From positions 1 to 8,337 of the forward strand of contig DATKDU010000217.1 of the NCBI GenBank assembly GCA_035512595.1: a stretch of 8,337 nt of DNA, in the 5' to 3' direction. Of the stretch, positions 5,170-8,337 are shown piece by piece. Source of the DNA: DATKDU01 sp035512595 (GTDB lineage Bacteria; Planctomycetota; Planctomycetia; Pirellulales; Pirellulaceae). The position numbers and the translations under genes were made by a program. Within the stretch, counting starts at the first letter, position 1; the number at the start of each line of letters is the position of its first letter. Below the pieces are notes generated by a model. That model had not been told where the DNA came from. It made no database searches and saw only the letters and a program-made list of their open reading frames with translations.

Positions 5170-7476
5170 GTGACAGACCGGCCCGCGGCATTCGTCGTCC
5201 TGCTCGCGGCGCTGGTGCTGCTGCCGCTGACCGTCATCGGCGTGCGAGCGGCGATACGCAGCAATGCCAACGACGTTCGCGATTGGCTCCCCAGCCATTA
5301 CGAAGAGACCCGCCAATACGGCTGGTTTCATCAGCAGTTCGGCAGCGAAGACTTCGTGATCATTAGCTGGCCCGGGTGTACGCTCGACGACGTGCGCCTC
5401 GATCGGCTGGCCGAACGATTGCGGACGCGCAGCGAGCAGAACGAAAAGCGCGGCGCCGGCAGCCTCTTTCGCCGCGTGACCACCGGCCGCGAGCTGGTGG
5501 AGCAACTGACCTCCGAACCCGTCGATCTCAACCGCTCTTTGGTCATCACGCGACTGAAGGGGACGATCATCGGCGCCGACGGCCAGCAAACTTGTGCCGT
5601 CGTGACGCTCAGCGATTGGGCGCGGACGCAGTTGCACACGGCACTGGCCGAGATTCGCGGCGCCGCGAGCGAGATCGGACTGGCTCCGGCGGAAGTCCAC
5701 CTCGGTGGTCCGGCCGTGGTCAATGCGGCGATCGACGTCTCCAGCACGCAGTCGCTGGTGCGGCTGGCCGCTCTGGCGGCACTGATCGGCCTGGCGATTG
5801 CCTGGCTCTGCTTCCGCACGGTGCGGCTGACGGGAATTGTATTCGTGATTGCCGGCTACAGTGCGGCACTGAGCCTGGCGGTCGTGCCGCTGTGCGGCGT
5901 GCCGCTCAACGCGATTTTAGTGACGATGGTGCCGCTGGTGTACGTGGCGGCCATGTCAGGAGCGATCCATCTTTCCAACTACTACCTGGCGAGCTGCCGC
6001 GAGGGGCACACGTCCGACGCCATTCGGCGGGCAGTTCGACATGCGGCATTGCCGCTGGGATTGGCGACGACGACGACGGCCGCAGGGCTGTTGTCGCTGT
6101 GGTACAGCGACCTCGCGCCGATTCGCTTGTTTGGCCTGTTTTCCGCCATCGGCATCGGCATCGGGCTGGCGCTGCAGCTCGTCTTGTTGCCCGCGCTTCT
6201 CACGCTGTGGCCCGTCGGCAAGCAGGGGATTGCGGCGGCCGACGTCCCCGCCGTCGGCGACGACGAGATCGAACCGCTTTCCCCCCGCTGGCAGCGGCTG
6301 GCCAGCCTGGTCATCAGCGGGCACGCGTGGATTGCCGCGGCGTGTCTGGCCGCGCTGACGGTGGGGGGATTGGGGCTGACGCGGATGGAGACCTCGATCC
6401 AGATCATGCGGCTTTTTTCGCCGCGGACGCCGATCATCGCCAGCTACGCGTGGCTGGAGCAGAACCTGGGCGCGCTGGTGCCAATGGAGGTGGTGATCCG
6501 CTTCGAGGCGGCCAACCAGCAGCCGATGGCGGATCGCCTGCGGCTGGTGCGGAAGCTGCACGAGAGCATTGCCGAGACGCCGCAGGTGGGAGGCTGCTTG
6601 TCGGCCGCGACGTTCACGCCGCAGATCTCGCCCACGGGGGCGTCGCTGCGAGGCTTTATGGTCAACCGCCGCCTGCGCCAGGCGCGCCCCCTGTTGGCGG
6701 ACGCGGGGTATTTAATCGAGAGCGATCGAGGAGAGCTATGGCGGATCAGCGTCCGCGTTTCGGCCGGGGAGGATCTTGACTACGGCCTGTTTCAAGAAGA
6801 CGTTCGCCGCCGCGTCGAGCCTCTTCTGGCCCAGGCGCAGCGCGACGGGCATCCGGGCATCTCCGCCGTTTACACCGGCGCCATCCCGATCATTTACAAG
6901 GCCCGCCGCTCGCTCCTGGATGGACTGATCCTCGGCTTCGGCACGGACGTGGCCCTCGTCGTCGTGGCGGTCGTCGTCCTGCTGCGGCACTGGAGCAGCG
7001 GCGTGCTCCTGTTCTTGACGAGCGTCTTTCCCATGGCTCTCGTCTTCGGCACGATGGGCTGGCTGGGAATCGTCGTCGATATCGGCTCGGTGATGACGCC
7101 CTGCGTCGCGCTGGGAGTCACGATCGACGACGTCATCCACTTCGTCCTCTGGTTCCGCCGCGGCATTGCCCGCGGGCTGAGCGTGGCCGCAGCCGTCGAT
7201 CTGGCGTATGCCGGCTGCGGCCGGGCGATGGTGCAAAGCTGGGGAGTGATCGGTTTGGGGCTGGCGGCATTCGCGCTCAGCTCGTTCATTCCGACCTTCC
7301 GCTTCGGCGCGCTGATGATCGGGCTCTTGACCGTCGGGCTGGCGGGAAATCTGCTGTTCCTCCCCGCGCTCTTGGCCGGGCCGCTGGGGCAGATCGTCGC
7401 GGCTAGCGTGCGGCGGCGGACTTCCGCCGCTGAAAGCAGTCATATTCGACAAGAGTCGGAAGCCGCCAGTTTGTAA
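5170..7476 (+). CDS. RND superfamily (MMPL-type) exporter
   Basis: A 768-residue inner-membrane protein with the two-fold RND layout. TM1 is at about 7-29, a large extracytoplasmic loop spans about 30-193, and TM2-TM6 lie at about 195-347. TM7 is at about 383-403, a second large loop spans about 405-580, and TM8-TM12 lie at about 583-738. The first loop holds NDVRDWLPSHYEETRQYGWF and EDFVIISWPGC, a style I know from planctomycete MMPL/HAE3-type proteins. In TM10 the sequence ALGVTIDDVIHFVLWFRRG supplies D653 and D654, the expected proton-relay acids; the matching place in the first half reads MSGAIHLSNYY (H267) with no acid. RND/MMPL proteins use proton motive force to move lipids, hopanoids or other amphiphiles. 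It follows the hydrolase by 42 bases in the same direction, so they likely form an operon. No outer-membrane or adaptor partner is in the window. The start is GTG. Exact substrate unknown. Confidence 0.92.
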   Translation: MTDRPAAFVVLLAALVLLPLTVIGVRAAIRSNANDVRDWLPSHYEETRQYGWFHQQFGSEDFVIISWPGCTLDDVRLDRLAERLRTRSEQNEKRGAGSLFRRVTTGRELVEQLTSEPVDLNRSLVITRLKGTIIGADGQQTCAVVTLSDWARTQLHTALAEIRGAASEIGLAPAEVHLGGPAVVNAAIDVSSTQSLVRLAALAALIGLAIAWLCFRTVRLTGIVFVIAGYSAALSLAVVPLCGVPLNAILVTMVPLVYVAAMSGAIHLSNYYLASCREGHTSDAIRRAVRHAALPLGLATTTTAAGLLSLWYSDLAPIRLFGLFSAIGIGIGLALQLVLLPALLTLWPVGKQGIAAADVPAVGDDEIEPLSPRWQRLASLVISGHAWIAAACLAALTVGGLGLTRMETSIQIMRLFSPRTPIIASYAWLEQNLGALVPMEVVIRFEAANQQPMADRLRLVRKLHESIAETPQVGGCLSAATFTPQISPTGASLRGFMVNRRLRQARPLLADAGYLIESDRGELWRISVRVSAGEDLDYGLFQEDVRRRVEPLLAQAQRDGHPGISAVYTGAIPIIYKARRSLLDGLILGFGTDVALVVVAVVVLLRHWSSGVLLFLTSVFPMALVFGTMGWLGIVVDIGSVMTPCVALGVTIDDVIHFVLWFRRGIARGLSVAAAVDLAYAGCGRAMVQSWGVIGLGLAAFALSSFIPTFRFGALMIGLLTVGLAGNLLFLPALLAGPLGQIVAASVRRRTSAAESSHIRQESEAASL

Positions 7477-7500
7477 GCATCATCAGCATTGCGAATATTC

Positions 7501-7583
7501 ACGCTTGGGACTCAGTTTTCTCTTCGCAGCGGCCAGTCACTCGCGAGTAATGCAGAAATCAAGGCGTTCCGAGTCCCAAGCGT
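7501..7583. repeat. 13-bp inverted repeat with a central 10-bp palindrome
   Basis: ACGCTTGGGACTC (7501-7513) and GAGTCCCAAGCGT (7571-7583) are exact reverse complements. Their centre (7542) nearly coincides with the perfect palindrome ACTCGCGAGT (7539-7548). The right arm lies within the last codons of the antitoxin gene (LGLGT); the left arm is non-coding, 25 bases after the exporter's stop codon. It could form a cruciform or a shared RNA structure between the convergent genes. No T-tract follows either arm in a classic terminator manner, though TTTT follows the right arm on the plus strand. Confidence 0.75.
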
Positions 7584-7819
7584 TTTCGAACTTCGTCGGC
7601 GGTCAGCCCTCCTTCCTCCTGAAGCGCGCGTTCGGATTGTTCGAGAATCTGTTGAAACTGGGGGCTCAAGCTCAGCAGCAACTGTTCGGCGTCGTCGCCA
7701 GCAACGGGAATCACCGCGGCAATCGTCGCTCCGTCTTTGGTGACAAGCACTGGGTCATGCGCGCCTGCCGCAACGTGTGGGGTCAATGCTGCCACGTCGG
7801 CTAAGTCGATGGTCTTCAT
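7559..7819 (-). CDS. Phd/YefM-like type II antitoxin
   Basis: An 86-residue protein starting at ATG 7819 (minus strand). Its start overlaps the toxin stop codon by four bases (ATGA), so translation is probably coupled; no closely spaced Shine-Dalgarno of its own is seen (a GGGGGAG is about 13 bases away). The N-terminal half, with DPVLVTKDGATIAAVIPV at about residues 22-39, has the beta-hairpin pattern of Phd/YefM antitoxins, which bind DNA as dimers. The C-terminal half, SPQFQQILEQSERALQEEGG then LTADEVRKRL, is helical and charged, as expected for the part that wraps and blocks the toxin. It should neutralise the product of the gene at 7816-8133 and repress the pair. The longer open frame upstream of 7819 is the shadow of the toxin gene. 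Its 3' end forms one arm of the 13-bp inverted repeat. Confidence 0.8.
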   Translation of the reverse strand: MKTIDLADVAALTPHVAAGAHDPVLVTKDGATIAAVIPVAGDDAEQLLLSLSPQFQQILEQSERALQEEGGLTADEVRKRLGLGTP

Positions 7820-8133
7820 AAGTCGATTTTCACTCCCCCGATGCGCAGAACGTTTCGTTCCTTGATGCCAACCGCCTTCACGGAGACGACGGCGGGGTTT
7901 TCCTGGGACTCGCTTGCGGACTCCTCCACGTCGTAGAACACTCGCAGGTTGCCAATTCGAAGCTCCCACTGGGCAAGGGAATTGGGCCGCAGGAATTTCC
8001 GCCGGCGTGTGGGCAATGTTGGCTGGTGGGTTAGCTGCGCTTGCACCTGATCGAGTACCTGAACCTGCTGTGCCTTCGTCAATGCCGCCAAATGTTGCAC
8101 GACCTCCGGCGAATAGACAATCACGTACGGCAT
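7816..8133 (-). CDS. RelE/ParE superfamily type II toxin
   Basis: A 105-residue protein starting at ATG 8133 (minus strand), with AGGA seven bases upstream. It begins MPYVIVYSPEVVQHLAALTK and continues with a helix-rich first third. It then has RRRKFLRPNSLAQWELRIGN and LRVFYDVEE, the usual R-x-G-x-x-R-V-x-Y core of the RelE/ParE fold (R59, R64, Y67), and ends in the strand VVSVKAVGIKERN. Members either cut mRNA on the ribosome (RelE, HigB, YoeB) or poison gyrase (ParE); sequence alone does not tell which. The gene comes before its antitoxin, opposite to classic relBE or parDE and like higBA, and overlaps it by four bases. A probable transposase fragment lies 73 bases upstream in the same direction. 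Confidence 0.82.
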   Translation of the reverse strand: MPYVIVYSPEVVQHLAALTKAQQVQVLDQVQAQLTHQPTLPTRRRKFLRPNSLAQWELRIGNLRVFYDVEESASESQENPAVVSVKAVGIKERNVLRIGGVKIDL

Positions 8134-8140
8134 TGCTCAA

Positions 8141-8144
8141 TCCT
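8141..8144 (-). promoter_or_regulatory. Ribosome binding site of the toxin gene
   Basis: On the minus strand AGGA is followed by seven bases and ATG 8133, a normal spacing. This fixes the toxin start. Confidence 0.65.
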
Positions 8145-8177
8145 ACCTGAACAAGCTTCCGCGTTAAACTCGATCTT

Positions 8178-8201
8178 CACTCGTTCCCAGGCTCCAGCCC
8201 T
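8178..8201. repeat. Partial 'GTTCCCAGGCTCC' dispersed palindromic element
   Basis: The plus strand reads CTCGTTCCCAGGCTCCAGCC here. From memory, CTCGTTCCCAGGCTCCAGCCTGG- type palindromes, continuing to GGGAACG, occur in many copies between genes of planctomycetes and other bacteria. In this copy the expected closing GGGAACG arm is missing and is replaced by CTCGTTG, so it looks like half an element, possibly cut by the neighbouring insertion sequence. Confidence 0.45.
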
Positions 8202-8202
8202 C

Positions 8203-8217
8203 GTTGTTATACACAAC
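8203..8217 (-). promoter_or_regulatory. Possible operator over a -10-like box upstream of the toxin-antitoxin pair
   Basis: GTTGT (8203-8207) and ACAAC (8213-8217) form a 5-bp inverted repeat around TATAC. On the minus strand the same bases contain TATAAC, a good -10 box, 72 bases before the toxin start, but no good -35 at proper spacing. Autoregulated toxin-antitoxin operons often have such a site. It also overlaps the stop codon of the transposase and could instead belong to the end of that element. Confidence 0.3.
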
Positions 8218-8337
8218 TTTCCTCGAGTTGCTGGTTCCTGGCGGCCCCTGGTCCGAATGTGTTCCAGGCCAGTGCCAGATCGTACATGCGCTGCAGGCCC
8301 AGCCAGATCGTTTGCGGACCGGGTGGGTCATCACGAC
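8207..8337 (-). CDS. C-terminal end of a probable IS4-type transposase, cut by window edge
   Basis: The minus strand has an open frame entering from the right edge and ending at TAA (complement of 8207-8209), giving 42 residues. It begins RDDPPGPQTIWLGLQRMYDL and continues ALAWNTFGPGAA. The pattern G-P-x-x-I/L-W-x-G-L-Q-R-x-x-D-L/F is what I recall at the C-terminus of many IS4-family DDE transposases, where it follows the YREK catalytic region. The catalytic residues, the start and the far inverted repeat are outside the window. The near end of the element should lie in 8134-8206, but I could not identify a terminal repeat without the other end. The family call is from one short motif. Confidence 0.55.
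   Translation of the reverse strand, partial: RDDPPGPQTIWLGLQRMYDLALAWNTFGPGAARNQQLEESCV

Noticed and set aside
5376..6779. Long plus-strand open frame (467 codons) inside the exporter gene
   Set aside because: Its Arg/Gly-rich composition is typical of an out-of-frame reading, and the exporter frame has clear membrane segments and motifs over the same bases.
7820..8140. N-terminal extension of the antitoxin frame
   Set aside because: It overlaps the toxin gene in another frame and has no similarity to antitoxins before the MKTIDL start.
1..8337. CRISPR array, tRNA, rRNA, riboswitch or origin
   Set aside because: No regularly spaced direct repeats with spacers, no cloverleaf or rRNA-like segment and no known riboswitch core were seen on reading both strands; no covariance search could be run.

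Overview
The window is GC-rich DNA that most likely comes from a member of the Planctomycetota (Pirellulales-like). That placement is an inference from protein types recognised from memory; no search was run. The supporting types are a secreted ThuA plus CehA/McbA-type metallohydrolase, a Lys/Ala-rich small protein with a conserved C-terminal block, a secreted small protein of the 'GTWKW' kind, an RND/MMPL exporter, and a remnant of a formylmethanofuran dehydrogenase subunit B gene.

Left part (1-3220): a minus-strand ABC-transporter ATPase gene is cut by the left edge, with only its first 23 codons inside. A 311-base divergent intergenic region follows. It carries a large palindrome (203-269) whose two arms each contain three CGCGGA (or TCCGCG) blocks at 9-base spacing. 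A 792-residue secreted protein comes next (383-2761), with ThuA, carboxypeptidase-regulatory-like and CehA-type domains, and then a 119-residue basic protein (2861-3220).

Middle part (3221-4284): a 9-bp inverted repeat precedes a 32-codon fragment with the CxxCxCxCDD start of formylmethanofuran dehydrogenase subunit B, ended early by TGA. A 128-residue secreted protein with a clear GGAGG ribosome-binding site follows (3476-3862). About 420 bases without a gene then hold several inverted repeats, a good sigma70-type promoter (TTGACT, 17 bases, TATTTT) and a leader stem-loop.

Right part (4285-8337): an alpha/beta hydrolase and a 12-TM RND/MMPL exporter lie 42 bases apart on the plus strand and probably form an operon; a shared role with a lipid-like substrate is possible but unproven. 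Convergent to them on the minus strand is a toxin-first type II toxin-antitoxin pair (RelE/ParE-like toxin, Phd/YefM-like antitoxin, 4-base ATGA overlap). Upstream of it, running off the right edge, is the C-terminal end of a probable IS4-type transposase. The space between exporter and antitoxin holds a 13-bp inverted repeat with a 10-bp palindrome at its centre.

The window therefore combines ordinary planctomycete-like housekeeping and secreted genes with marks of past rearrangement (gene remnant, insertion sequence, toxin-antitoxin, dispersed palindromes). I see no strong case for a complete new defence or biosynthetic system.
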